From Bacilli bacterium (GTDB taxonomy: Bacteria > Bacillota_I > Bacilli_A > RFN20 > CAG-826), in NCBI GenBank assembly GCA_022653695.1, contig JALCSW010000001.1, positions 173,034-237,033 of the forward strand: a DNA stretch of 64,000 nucleotides, written 5' to 3'. Positions within the stretch are counted from its first letter, which is position 1; each line of letters opens with the position of its first letter. Positions 24,655 to 33,617 of this stretch are shown one piece after another. Made by a program: the position numbers and the translations under genes. The notes below the pieces were generated by a model, which had not been told where the DNA came from, did not search any database, and saw nothing but the letters and a program-made list of their open reading frames with translations.

Positions 24655-25353
24655 AGCGTGGCTATTGTACCACCAAACAAGGAAACCCTCATTAAAAGAA
24701 AAACCCTTAAATCACTGATCGTTTCCAAAGGTTTGCTTAGCAAATGGTTTGAACCACCAGTGAAGCCTCAAGACCTTTACGAAGGGCAAAAACGTCGACA
24801 TCACGGCGTTTATTCGTTTTTCAATGCAATGCACAACCTCCTCTAGAACAAATGTCTTGCGAAAAAGAACCGGTACGGCCGTTTCCTTTCGGAATAAGAT
24901 GACCCCGTTTAATGGTTTTTGGTACGAAATCCGTTATTTCCACTATATTTTGAATGGAGGAAGAGGATCGCGATGAACAGAAGTCATCGCCACACACCAA
25001 TCGTATCATGGGTCGTCATGCAGTTACCGCTTGGCACTGATAATGGAATTAAGGCAATGAGCTCTATTATGGGATCTGCATTGACTCTCGAGACATAGAC
25101 GAAGGAGAGAAAAACTCATTCCACCTAGGTATGTTTTTTTCTTTATTGAAATGTAAAATTAGGTTTTTGGATTGGTTTGAAATCCACTGGAAGGTTTCTT
25201 CCGACAGTTTTTACGACGAATCCGTTTCTAAATGGTCAAGCAACTACTAACTATTTAAAAACCGGTAAATGCGTCATAAAATACCAATAGATAGGCGTTG
25301 TTTTTTATTTGAATGGCAAAACATTTGCTTATAGCGTCGAGGGGGCGTTAATC
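24655..25353. other. AT-richer gene-poor start of the DUF3800 island
   Basis: About 700 bases between tRNA-Arg and the DUF3800 gene. One small frame with a ribosome site is listed separately (24973-25098). Nothing else is supported on either strand. Base composition is visibly poorer in G and C than the flanks. Confidence 0.45.
24973..25098 (+). CDS. Possible 41-residue small protein
   Basis: ATG at 24973 preceded by GGAGGAAGAGG and, further up, TATATT (24944-24949), running to TAG 25096-25098. The peptide begins MNRSHRHTPIVSWVVMQLPL and has one weakly hydrophobic stretch. No family is recognised. It could be a leader peptide or a chance frame. Confidence 0.25.
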   Translation: MNRSHRHTPIVSWVVMQLPLGTDNGIKAMSSIMGSALTLET

Positions 25354-26109
25354 ATGTCCGATATAAACGTTTATTGCGACGAAAGTTGCCACTTGCCCAA
25401 CGATTCGTCGAAAGTGATGGTTCTCGGTGCCGTTTTTTGTCTCGAGAGATACCGTGATGATATTTTCAATTCCATTCATAAAATAAAGGACGAATTCCAT
25501 TTTTCCAAGAAAGAAATGAAGTGGTCCAAAATATCCTCCAGAACATCCTCTATGTACAAAAGGATAATCGATTACTTCTTTGAAACGGCTTCGATCAGTT
25601 TCAGGGGTGTCGTTATCCGTAACAAAAATGATTTGAAATTCATTGATCACTCGCCATCCACGTCTGCCGATGTTGGCTTTTCCTCGGATGGGCGTCCATT
25701 CGTTCTTTCAACTTGGAATGAATGGTATTACAAGATGTATTACATTCTTTTGGCCAATATCGTTTCTCACATTAGCGGGACCTACTCAATCTTTTTGGAC
25801 AGAAAAGACACTAACGGAAAAGAGAAAATAGAAAAATTGAAAACAATTATGGGCCGAGCGCTTCATGACGATGACAGAATAGAGAGAATAACTGAAGTAG
25901 ACTCAAACAGGAACGACTTGATCCAACTTGCCGACTTCTTTTGCGGACTGCTGACCTACCATCATAGGGGGCTTGATCGCAAGCCAAACGCAAGCAAGGC
26001 AAAAAAAGAACTTGTCGCTTATCTAGAAAAGAAAACGAATATCAATAGATCTGTCTCTTTGTCTAATATGAAGTTCAATCTTTTTTTCTGGACGGGAAAC
26101 AGGGACTAA
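25354..26109 (+). CDS. DUF3800 family protein
   Basis: 251 residues. DUF3800 features are the early YCDESCH motif (acidic residues, about 6-12), the FLDRKD strand in the middle, and the C-terminal NDLIQLADFFCGLLTYHHRG (second acidic site). These proteins are thought to have an RNase H-like fold, and they often occur in mobile or defence-associated loci, but their activity is not established. I preferred the ATG at 25354 because the family motif follows directly; an in-frame ATG at 25309 would add 15 residues. The next gene starts 5 bases after the stop. Codon use is clearly more AT-rich than in the housekeeping genes, which suggests transfer. Confidence 0.85.
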   Translation: MSDINVYCDESCHLPNDSSKVMVLGAVFCLERYRDDIFNSIHKIKDEFHFSKKEMKWSKISSRTSSMYKRIIDYFFETASISFRGVVIRNKNDLKFIDHSPSTSADVGFSSDGRPFVLSTWNEWYYKMYYILLANIVSHISGTYSIFLDRKDTNGKEKIEKLKTIMGRALHDDDRIERITEVDSNRNDLIQLADFFCGLLTYHHRGLDRKPNASKAKKELVAYLEKKTNINRSVSLSNMKFNLFFWTGNRD

Positions 26110-26114
26110 TCAAA

Positions 26115-26708
26115 ATGTTCGAGAAAGAGTATAAGGTTTTTGAATCGGAAATTCTTCGAGGCCGCTTTCAGGAAATTTCGCTTTTGGGGCATGAATACCA
26201 ATTCTTTTGTTCGCATTCAACGAATCGGTATCATCAGAAGGGGGCTGACGAATTTTGGCATATATCAAGCATAGAGCCCAAAGACTGCTCTCCAAATTCG
26301 GAAATCCATCCTTGTGTCAACACATCATTTGAATCATCCTGCTGCGTTTCAAGTTCGCCAACATCGCTTAGAGAAGCTCTTTATCCAAGGGTTCCGTGCA
26401 ATTTCCGCGCGGACTCAATTAGGTTCATTAAAAAAGCGCTAGATTCGCTTATATCAAAAGAAATAACTGGTTTAAAGGTCTGGACCGCCCCAAATAAACA
26501 AGTGGGAAGAACCACAATAAGATTTTATATAAGGAAAACATTTGAGAAAATTGACTTCGTTACCATTTTCGACGTAAGAAAAGAAAAAAGAGACGTTTCC
26601 GATGGCCACGCGTTCATACCACTTGTTTTAGTGACGGCCTTTCCAATCGAATACGCAAGTTATAGAAAGAAATTTGATAAGCAATGGGAAAACGGAAGAA
26701 TAATATAA
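26115..26708 (+). CDS. Unknown protein paired with the DUF3800 gene
   Basis: 197 residues, no family recognised. It is soluble, contains several Cys and His in its first half (FFCSHSTNRYHQKGADEFWHI, ESSCCVSSS), and ends with a basic segment (LVTAFPIEYASYRKKFDKQWE). That tail vaguely resembles the ends of small phage- and toxin-associated nucleases, but the resemblance is too weak for a call. The 5-base spacing after DUF3800 and shared AT-rich codon use indicate one operon. The two could form a defence or toxin-like pair. Confidence 0.6.
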   Translation: MFEKEYKVFESEILRGRFQEISLLGHEYQFFCSHSTNRYHQKGADEFWHISSIEPKDCSPNSEIHPCVNTSFESSCCVSSSPTSLREALYPRVPCNFRADSIRFIKKALDSLISKEITGLKVWTAPNKQVGRTTIRFYIRKTFEKIDFVTIFDVRKEKRDVSDGHAFIPLVLVTAFPIEYASYRKKFDKQWENGRII

Positions 26709-26762
26709 AAAACGTCCGACAATCAGTCGGGCGTACTCTCCTTCTGCATATGCAGATGAGAC
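26707..26762 (-). ncRNA. Candidate small RNA with own promoter and terminator
   Basis: On the minus strand a promoter (26769-26798) is followed by about 56 bases. These hold a 14-bp perfect palindrome TCTGCATATGCAGA (26743-26756), a purine-rich AAGGAGAG, and an intrinsic terminator (CGCCCGAC / GTCGGACG, 26713-26733) with six T (26707-26712). No start codon follows the AAGGAG within the transcript, so a protein is unlikely. The predicted RNA has two hairpins and ends at the last codon of the unknown gene on the other strand. Existence of the RNA is inference from signals only. Confidence 0.45.
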
Positions 26763-26768
26763 ACTAAT

Positions 26769-26798
26769 AATATATAGTAATAAGTCACACGTTGTCAA
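26769..26798 (-). promoter_or_regulatory. Promoter of the candidate small RNA
   Basis: -35 TTGACA (26793-26798) with -10 TATATT (26769-26774, 18-nt spacer) or TATATA (26771-26776, 16-nt spacer). The -35 is embedded in the last of four 10-bp repeats. Confidence 0.55.
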
Positions 26799-26828
26799 AC
26801 ATTGTAGAACGTTGTAATACGTTATAAC
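26789..26828. repeat. Four tandem 10-bp repeats upstream of the small RNA promoter
   Basis: Read on the minus strand the units are GTTATAACGT, ATTACAACGT, TCTACAATGT and TTGACAACGT, with start positions exactly 10 bp apart. Three units lie directly upstream of the -35 and the fourth contains it. This is the geometry of an activator array on one face of the DNA, as with PhoP-type response regulators, though those usually use an 11-bp period. Confidence 0.75.
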
Positions 26829-27271
26829 TTGTTTCTAGATGATTTTAAGCGTTTTTTGCATAAAATAAGATCAGTAATAGAAAGCACCAACGAACGCTGC
26901 TGTTTTAAAATAAAATCTAGCCGTCAACGAAGGCGTTGGCGCAACGACAAGGAAACGCGGTAAAATTATCAAGTTTCAATGTCAGTCTAATGTTCAGGAC
27001 GGAAGACCCCAGAAAACGGATTCACATCAAGAGCGCCGGTTTTGAAAGCGAGACTATAGCTTCCAAGGCGATGCTAGGATTAAAAGCCGTCATCCAAGAA
27101 CGACTCCTTCGAGATTTCCCGCTGGCTTGACCACTCGTCAACAAAGGAAACCCTGATACCTATTCGCATTACCTGAAAAAGCGGCCTTCAATTTATGACA
27201 CGCTTAACGTTAGGCGAACGTCAGCCAAAAGCCAGTTTGACACCAAGCGACACCACAAAGTGATACCGTAA
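26829..27271. other. Gene-poor right part of the island with repeat fragments
   Basis: About 440 bases without a credible gene. ACTCGTCAACAAAGG at 27133-27147 is nearly identical to a segment beside repeat A (18145-18159). ACCTGAAAAAGCG at 27171-27183 recurs exactly at 8747-8759. The region looks like decayed repeat or gene remnants. Confidence 0.45.
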
Positions 27272-27298
27272 AAATAAAACCCCCGATTTTATCGAGGG
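27272..27298 (-). terminator. Terminator downstream of tRNA-Pro
   Basis: CCCTCGAT / ATCGGGGG stem with a short loop and TTTTATTTTTA tail on the minus strand. Confidence 0.75.
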
Positions 27299-27309
27299 AT
27301 TATATCAAA

Positions 27310-27385
27310 TGGTCGGAACAGCGGGGCTCGAACCCGCGACCTCTTGGTCCCGAACCAAGCGCACTACCAACTGTGCCATGTCCCG
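27310..27385 (-). tRNA. tRNA-Pro (anticodon CGG)
   Basis: 76-nt cloverleaf with encoded CCA. Acceptor CGGGACA/TGTTCCG; anticodon loop TTCGGGA between CTTGG and CCAAG gives CGG (reads CCG). It lies just downstream of polC and closes the accessory island on its right side. Confidence 0.96.
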
Positions 27386-27426
27386 ACGTATCGCGAGATA
27401 GCGCTCGCGACCGATAATATAGCACT

Positions 27427-30400
27427 TTACTTGACGAAATCAAAGAGCGACATCTGGTTCGTCTCCCCAAGGTCGCCCAAAGCCCCTAGATCGCTCAGAT
27501 CCTTGACGTTGGTCTCGCTCAGCTTCGTTCGGTCCTTGAGGTCTTCCTTGCTGATGAAGGGGCCTTTTTTGCGGGCTTCGACCACGGTTTCGCCGGCTTG
27601 AACGCCCAAACCGCTGATGACTTTGAACGGCGGGATAAGCATTTTACGCTCATGATCGACCACGAAATCGTCGGCCTGGCTCTTGTAAAGGTCGATGTTG
27701 CCCATCGTGAAGCCCCGTTCGAGCATCTCCACCTCGACGGTCAGAACCTTTTGTATCTCCACCTCCTTGTTGGAAAGAGGGTCGGCGCGGTTGCTCTCGC
27801 GCCGCTTGTATTCCTCCAAGCGGTCGAGGACGCCCCTCACGTCGCCTTTCATGACGGACAGGTCGTAGTTGTCGCAACGAACGCTGAAATAAACCGCGTA
27901 GAACTCCAACGGACGGTAAAGCTTGAACCACGCCACGCGGACGGCGTCGATGACGTAAGCGGTCGCGTGGGCCCTCGGGAAGAGGTAACGGATCTTTTTG
28001 CAACTGTTGATGTAATAATCGGGGACGTTATGGGCCTTCATCTCGGCGATGTCTTCCTCGCGCAAAGGCTTGCCAACCTTGTTTTTTCGGACGTACTCCA
28101 TGATTTTGAAGGCCTTGGAATTGTCGATCCCGTGGGCGATGAGATAGGTCATGATATCGTCGCGGCATCCGATGACTTCCTCAAGGGTAGCCGTCTTGCT
28201 CTTAATGAGGTCCTCGGCGTTGTTGTTCCAAACGTCGGTGCCGTGGCTGAGGCCCGAGATGATAAGCAGGTCGTTGAAAGTCTTCGGGCGGGATTCAGCC
28301 AAAATACCCTGCACGAAGGAGGTGCCGAATTCCGGCATCGCCACCGCCCCCGTCTCGAAATGAAGGGGGTTGTCGCTCATCTTGAGCTCGGACGGCGAAC
28401 TGAAAAGGGAAAGGACTCTCTTGTCATTCATCGGGATCGACATCATGTCGACGCCGGCCGCGGCGCACATTTTGCGGATAGCCAAAGGATCGACGTGGCC
28501 CAAAAGGTCGAGTTTAAGGACCTCGTCGTGCATGCTCGCAAATTCGTAATGGGTCGTAAGCCAATCGCTATGGAGGTCGTCGGCCGGATGCTGGAACGGC
28601 GTGAAATCAAAAACGTTCATGTCGCTCGGGATGACGACGATACCGCCCGGGTGCTGTCCGGTCGTGCGCTTGACGCCTGTGCAACGGGCCGCGATTTTGG
28701 CGATCTGGGACCGCGGGATCCCGTCGGGGTCCTTGCCGATCCGCTCATAATAGCCGCGAACCATGCCGTAGGCCGTCTTTTGGGCGACCGTGGAGATCGT
28801 TCCCGCGCGGAAGCAATTGCGGGGCCCTAGAAGCGTTCGCGTGTAATCGTGGGCCTTGGCTTGGTAGTCGGGCGGGAAGTTGAGGTCGATGTCCGGGACC
28901 TTCTCGGCGTGGAAGCCCAGGAAAACCTCAAACGGGATGTTTTGCCCGTTGGCGAGCATTTTCTCGCCGCACTCCGGGCAAACTTTATCGGGCAGGTCGA
29001 AGCCCGAATGGACGCTGGGGTCCTTGCTCCACTCGAAATGGTGGCACTTCGGGCAAACGTAATGGGGCGGAAGCGGATTGACCTCGGTGATGTCGGCCAT
29101 GGTGGCGGCGAAAGAACTGCCGACCGAGCCACGGGAACCGATGAAATAACCATCCTCGTTGGCCTTCTTGATGATGCAATGGGCGATATAGTAGGTGACC
29201 GAATAGCCGTGGCCGATGACGCCGGCGAGCTCTTTGTCGAGGCGTTCCTTGATAAGGGGATCGGGATTGTCGCCGTAATGCTTTTTGAGGTTGGCGTAGC
29301 AAATCTCCTTGATGCGCGCGGCGCTGTCGGGAAGGTTGGCGTTCGGCGGGAAAATGTCCGGCTTGACCGGATAGACCGGCTCCACCATGTCGGCGATCAG
29401 GTTCGTGTTCTTGACGACGATCTCGCGGGCCTTGTCCTCGGGAAGCCATGAGGAGAAACTGTCGAGCATCTCCTTCGTCGAGCGGAAATGCTGGTCGGGG
29501 TTCTCGAAATAAGGAAGGCGGTCCCGGAAGTTCGGGTTGAGGGGATGCCGTCCGCCGCCAAGGAGTTTGCCGAAGATATAAACGTCGCGGCACACTTTGT
29601 CCTCAGGGTTCACGTAATGGACGTCCCCCGTAGCCACGATCGGCTTATGAAGCTCATCGGCCGCCCTCATGATCGTCTTCAGCATATCGAGGAGCCGCTC
29701 CTTGTCGAAGTCGCCGATATTAATGAGGTAAGAATAGTTCTCCAGCGGCTGAATCTCGACGTAATCGTAAAAGGAAATGGCTTTTTTGAGGTCCTCGTAA
29801 CTGCGGGTCTTGGCCATCTCGAAAACGTCGCTGTTGAAGCAACCGCTGCCAAAAAGCAGGTTCCGATGGCCTTTTTCGAGTTCGCTTCGCGGTATCTTCG
29901 GCAGGTTGTCGCTGCCCATGTAGTCGGTGTTGGACAAAGAAATCAGGCGATACATCTCGCGCAACCCCTCGGCGTTTTTGACCAAAGCGATCATGTGGCT
30001 GCTGTGGAGATGCTGGTAGAACATCGATCTGACGTCGGTCAATTGGCCGTCCGTAAGCTTGGGGAACCAGGTCTTGTTGACCTCAAGGTCCTTCAAGTCA
30101 CAGTGGCGTTTGTCGCCACGTGGGTTCAATTTGGCCAAGATGGCCTCCCAAACCGCGTTGAGGGCCTCGGCGTCGAAGTCGGCGCGGTGAGCGTCGTCGT
30201 CGTTATAGGTCGAAAGCCCCAAGCGACGGGACAAAGAGCCCAAACGGTGGCTGCTCGCCTCCGGGAAAAGAAAGTGGGAGAGCGCCAAAGTGTCGACCGC
30301 GGGGTTGGTTAGCGGAGGCAATCCCGCCCGTTCGCGGGCGGCGTCGAGAAAGCCGATGTCGAAAGAAGCGTTATGCGAGACGATGATCGCGTCCCCGATG

Positions 30401-31878
30401 AAGTCGCAAATCTTCCTGATGCAGTCCTTCATGAGGGGCTTGTCTTTCACCATGTCGTCGCTGATATGGGTCTTGGCGGTGATTTTATCGGGAATATGGA
30501 CCCCCGGGTTCACGAGTTGGTCAAGACGCGAGACGACTTGCCCGTTCTCGACGATGACCCCGCCGAATTCGGTGATGCGGTCATAATGGGAGCTTAAGCC
30601 GGTCGTTTCGGTGTCGAGCACGCAGTAACGGGCCTTGCTAAGGAGCCGGTCGCAAGGACGATAAACGTATTCCGGGGTGGGGTCGAACATGTAGAACTCG
30701 CAGCCATAGATGGGTTTGAGCCCGTTTTCCTTGCAGGCCTTTTGCATCGCCGGGAACGATTGGATGTCCCCGTGATCGGTGACCGCGATGGCGCTCATGC
30801 CCATGTTCTTGGCGAGGGCGCAATATTCGGCCGGGTCGCCGATCCCATCCATCGCCGACATGTTGGTGTGAAGATGGAGCTCGACGCGCTTGGCCGCTTC
30901 GGGGTCACCTCGAAGGGGCGGGGCGGATAGGAGGTCGATGAACTGGCACATGACGGTCGGCTCGCCGGTGAACTTATCGGGTTGGATATAGCCGCGGATA
31001 CGGACGTAAGAGCCCACTTTGACGGAATTCACGGATTCGTTGCTGAGACCGCTGCGGCCGCCGGCGAACGCCCGGACCGCGACGGCGCTACGCTCATCGC
31101 CGATGCCGTAAGAGCCAGTAGGAAGGCCTTTTCGGCCCAACTTCACCGTCGATTCGAAGCAACGCCCCGCGAATTCGACGTTTCCGCTCGAAAGGCTATA
31201 AATCTCCTCGATGGAACGGAGCTTAAGATATTCGCCGTGGCGGTTGGCGCCCCGATAAAGGTCGTTGGCCTTTTGCCGCTCGGCGGCGGCGAGGTACCGA
31301 GCTTGGGCCGCTTCGATCTCGGCCTGGTTATTCTTCTCCTCATCGCTCATAACCTCATCCATAGAAGGCTCATCGCCCTCGGGTGGCGTCTCCGGGGCGG
31401 GGATTTCCTCGGCCTTGGGCTTAGCGGCAGCCGCGCCTTTTTCCTTTTCGACGATAAGGAAAGGGTAGGTCAGGAAACGCAACAGGCCCGCGAAATCCTT
31501 CAGAATCGAACCGACGTCGCTCGCATCGGCCCCTTCGTGGATTTGGGGATGGATCCGCCCTCCGCCATCGCTATGGAACGATAAGGGGGCAAGGTCATGA
31601 TACATCGCGAGGTACCACCCTTCGAAAAGCTCCTCGACGTCGTTGACCGACGGGGCCTTCTCGTAGCTGAAGCGCAGGTTATAGGCGTAGCGGATGGAGG
31701 CAAGGGCTTCCTGGAACTCCTCAAGGGAGGCGCTCTCCCACGGGGTTTCCTTGCGGATTGTCATGTTGACGACGTTCCTATCGGCGGGGTCGCGGCCGAC
31801 CATCTCGAAATCCATGTCGAAACGCTCGGGATCGACGATCCCAAGGGACGAAAGGAAACGACGCATTTTCTCCATCAT
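27427..31878 (-). CDS. polC: DNA polymerase III PolC, replicative alpha subunit
   Basis: 1483 residues, full length for Gram-positive PolC. After an N-terminal domain and OB fold come the PHP domain (VELHLHTNMSAMDGIGDPAEY, about residue 335) and the inserted proofreading exonuclease (YCVLDTETTGLSSHYDRITEFG). The polymerase core follows, with a four-Cys zinc site (CPKCHHFEW ... CPECGEKM) and catalytic acidic residues in VPDIDLNFPPDYQ. The fingers and C-terminal region carry the YFSVRCDNYD segment. It is the last gene of the uppS-cdsA-dxr-rseP-polC run, the same order as in Bacillus except that proS is absent between rseP and polC. Confidence 0.98.
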   Translation of the reverse strand: MMEKMRRFLSSLGIVDPERFDMDFEMVGRDPADRNVVNMTIRKETPWESASLEEFQEALASIRYAYNLRFSYEKAPSVNDVEELFEGWYLAMYHDLAPLSFHSDGGGRIHPQIHEGADASDVGSILKDFAGLLRFLTYPFLIVEKEKGAAAAKPKAEEIPAPETPPEGDEPSMDEVMSDEEKNNQAEIEAAQARYLAAAERQKANDLYRGANRHGEYLKLRSIEEIYSLSSGNVEFAGRCFESTVKLGRKGLPTGSYGIGDERSAVAVRAFAGGRSGLSNESVNSVKVGSYVRIRGYIQPDKFTGEPTVMCQFIDLLSAPPLRGDPEAAKRVELHLHTNMSAMDGIGDPAEYCALAKNMGMSAIAVTDHGDIQSFPAMQKACKENGLKPIYGCEFYMFDPTPEYVYRPCDRLLSKARYCVLDTETTGLSSHYDRITEFGGVIVENGQVVSRLDQLVNPGVHIPDKITAKTHISDDMVKDKPLMKDCIRKICDFIGDAIIVSHNASFDIGFLDAARERAGLPPLTNPAVDTLALSHFLFPEASSHRLGSLSRRLGLSTYNDDDAHRADFDAEALNAVWEAILAKLNPRGDKRHCDLKDLEVNKTWFPKLTDGQLTDVRSMFYQHLHSSHMIALVKNAEGLREMYRLISLSNTDYMGSDNLPKIPRSELEKGHRNLLFGSGCFNSDVFEMAKTRSYEDLKKAISFYDYVEIQPLENYSYLINIGDFDKERLLDMLKTIMRAADELHKPIVATGDVHYVNPEDKVCRDVYIFGKLLGGGRHPLNPNFRDRLPYFENPDQHFRSTKEMLDSFSSWLPEDKAREIVVKNTNLIADMVEPVYPVKPDIFPPNANLPDSAARIKEICYANLKKHYGDNPDPLIKERLDKELAGVIGHGYSVTYYIAHCIIKKANEDGYFIGSRGSVGSSFAATMADITEVNPLPPHYVCPKCHHFEWSKDPSVHSGFDLPDKVCPECGEKMLANGQNIPFEVFLGFHAEKVPDIDLNFPPDYQAKAHDYTRTLLGPRNCFRAGTISTVAQKTAYGMVRGYYERIGKDPDGIPRSQIAKIAARCTGVKRTTGQHPGGIVVIPSDMNVFDFTPFQHPADDLHSDWLTTHYEFASMHDEVLKLDLLGHVDPLAIRKMCAAAGVDMMSIPMNDKRVLSLFSSPSELKMSDNPLHFETGAVAMPEFGTSFVQGILAESRPKTFNDLLIISGLSHGTDVWNNNAEDLIKSKTATLEEVIGCRDDIMTYLIAHGIDNSKAFKIMEYVRKNKVGKPLREEDIAEMKAHNVPDYYINSCKKIRYLFPRAHATAYVIDAVRVAWFKLYRPLEFYAVYFSVRCDNYDLSVMKGDVRGVLDRLEEYKRRESNRADPLSNKEVEIQKVLTVEVEMLERGFTMGNIDLYKSQADDFVVDHERKMLIPPFKVISGLGVQAGETVVEARKKGPFISKEDLKDRTKLSETNVKDLSDLGALGDLGETNQMSLFDFVK

Positions 31879-31896
31879 GGCAGCGACCTCCTTTCC

Positions 31897-33615
31897 TTAG
31901 AAAAGACCGGCGACGTCCTTGACCGTTATCAGAATGGCGAACAGGAAGAGCAAAGACAGACCGATGATGGTGAACCAGCCTTTGACCTTGGCGGGAATCC
32001 GCCATTTGACGTAAAGAACCTCCCCTTCCTTAAGCTTTACCGGGTAAGCGAGGGAATCATTTGATTTCCCTTCCGAAGGCGGAATGGGCTCGTAAGAAGC
32101 GGCTCCTCCCTCGGCGTCGATTGAGCCTTGGCGGTCGCTTTGCGGGCTTTTCCGCTTCTCCTCGGCCTTCATCGGGGGCAAATAGTCGACGATCCTCTTT
32201 CCGCTATGGGCCTTCTTGAACCGCGAACGTTTGACGCCGTTGACGATGGCCTCGATCACGGTGACGAGGAGCTGCCAGCCATCAAGCCCCGGGAAAGGCA
32301 AGAGATTGAAGAAAGCGAGGTTGATCGAGATGACCCCGGCGTAGTAGAAGATCGTCGCCGCGTCGTTCATGTTCGTGAGGGTGGCGGTCATCCCGACGAT
32401 GCCGGAGGCGTTTTGCCAACCCGAGGTCGTGAAAAGGGTGCCGATGCCCTTGATGATGGCGACGTTAGCGTAGCTGACGTCTTCGCCCCATTGGCTCCAG
32501 GCCCTTTCGGCGCTGTTGCGCCCGCTCACGACCTGTAGGGACAAACCCGGTTCGCTCCATCCTTTCCCGTCGACGGTAAGGCGGGTCGAGACCGTGATTC
32601 GGGAATCGTTGAAATGGCTGATCCCGTCCTTAAAAGGGAAAAGGGTGGTGTCAAGATCGAAATACACGTCGCCGTCGTCGAGTTTGGACGGGTCGAATTC
32701 CTTGTTGGTGGCCTTGTAATCGTAGGGATCGGGAACGTCGGGGAAATGAGTAACGCCGATTTTCGCGAAAAGGTCGCTTACGCTCGCGGGATCGATGGGG
32801 GAGGCCGGATAAAGGTGCAGATTGCCTGAGATACCGTGGACGCTCGTGAGAGCGCCGCTCGAAGGAGTGTAAACGGCCACATAGGTCGTGACGTCGCCAT
32901 CAAGGCCTTTGTAGGGGGTTCCGTCTTTGTTATAAATCGTGACGTCGCTATCGATGATGGGTCCGTAATTGGAGGTTTTGATGACCGTCTCGCCCGTTGA
33001 GGAGGTCGCGGGAACGTAATACAGAGTTCCCTCGAACAGGCAATAATCCTCGGAAGGAAAATCGGGGCTCTTCGCGGAGAGGAAGGCGGTTTCGTATTCG
33101 TCCGCGAATGAAACCGGGACATAGGCCGACCCGAGGGCCTCCGCCGCCTGGGAAGGCGTGTAGTCGCGCGCGGGCAACGAGGAGGAGGGCGCCTCCGCGC
33201 CCGTATCGCGATAGGCGATGCCGTAGTAATACTGCGTGAACGCGCTCGTGGAAACCAGAATCAAAACGAGGCCAAGAAGATAGTTGACGACCACGCCGGC
33301 GCAAAGGATGACGCATTTCTTCCACTTGGCGATGCCCTCGACGCTTCGGCTGGAGGAAGGCGTGACGAAGCCATCGGGCACGACGCCGGGCTCGCCATAC
33401 ATCGAAACGTAACCGCCTAAAGGAATGACGCGGAGCGAGAAATAGGTCTCGCCCTTCTTCCGTTTGACGTGAAGGAAAGCCGGCCCGAAGCCGATCGAGT
33501 AATCGAAGCAATAGACGTGGAACAGCTTGGCGAAAAACAAATGCCCCGCCTCATGGAGCGAGATGAGCACGCCAAGGATGAGGATCATGATAAGAATATA
33601 AAGAAAGGTGGTCAT
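31897..33615 (-). CDS. rseP: Site-2 intramembrane metalloprotease (RseP/RasP)
   Basis: 572 residues, longer than the ~420 usual for RasP. The active site HEAGH (residues 21-25) lies in the first membrane span, and the partner motif NLLPFPGLDGWQLL lies near residue 455. Between them is an enlarged extracytoplasmic PDZ-type region of about 300 residues. Before the final membrane span there is an extra ~70-residue charged, Ser/Pro-containing loop. The enzyme cuts membrane-embedded anti-sigma factors and signal peptide remnants. The ECF sigma/serpin pair at 36.7-38.7 kb is a possible client. Confidence 0.93.
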   Translation of the reverse strand: MTTFLYILIMILILGVLISLHEAGHLFFAKLFHVYCFDYSIGFGPAFLHVKRKKGETYFSLRVIPLGGYVSMYGEPGVVPDGFVTPSSSRSVEGIAKWKKCVILCAGVVVNYLLGLVLILVSTSAFTQYYYGIAYRDTGAEAPSSSLPARDYTPSQAAEALGSAYVPVSFADEYETAFLSAKSPDFPSEDYCLFEGTLYYVPATSSTGETVIKTSNYGPIIDSDVTIYNKDGTPYKGLDGDVTTYVAVYTPSSGALTSVHGISGNLHLYPASPIDPASVSDLFAKIGVTHFPDVPDPYDYKATNKEFDPSKLDDGDVYFDLDTTLFPFKDGISHFNDSRITVSTRLTVDGKGWSEPGLSLQVVSGRNSAERAWSQWGEDVSYANVAIIKGIGTLFTTSGWQNASGIVGMTATLTNMNDAATIFYYAGVISINLAFFNLLPFPGLDGWQLLVTVIEAIVNGVKRSRFKKAHSGKRIVDYLPPMKAEEKRKSPQSDRQGSIDAEGGAASYEPIPPSEGKSNDSLAYPVKLKEGEVLYVKWRIPAKVKGWFTIIGLSLLFLFAILITVKDVAGLF

Positions 33616-33617
33616 TG

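Noticed and set aside
26789..26828. Tandem 10-bp repeats as a CRISPR array or plasmid iterons
   Set aside because: Units are too short and have no spacers for CRISPR. No replication gene is nearby, and the overlap with a promoter -35 favours a regulatory array.
26936..27130. 64-codon plus-strand frame in the island
   Set aside because: No ribosome site or family pattern; the region looks like repeat remnants.
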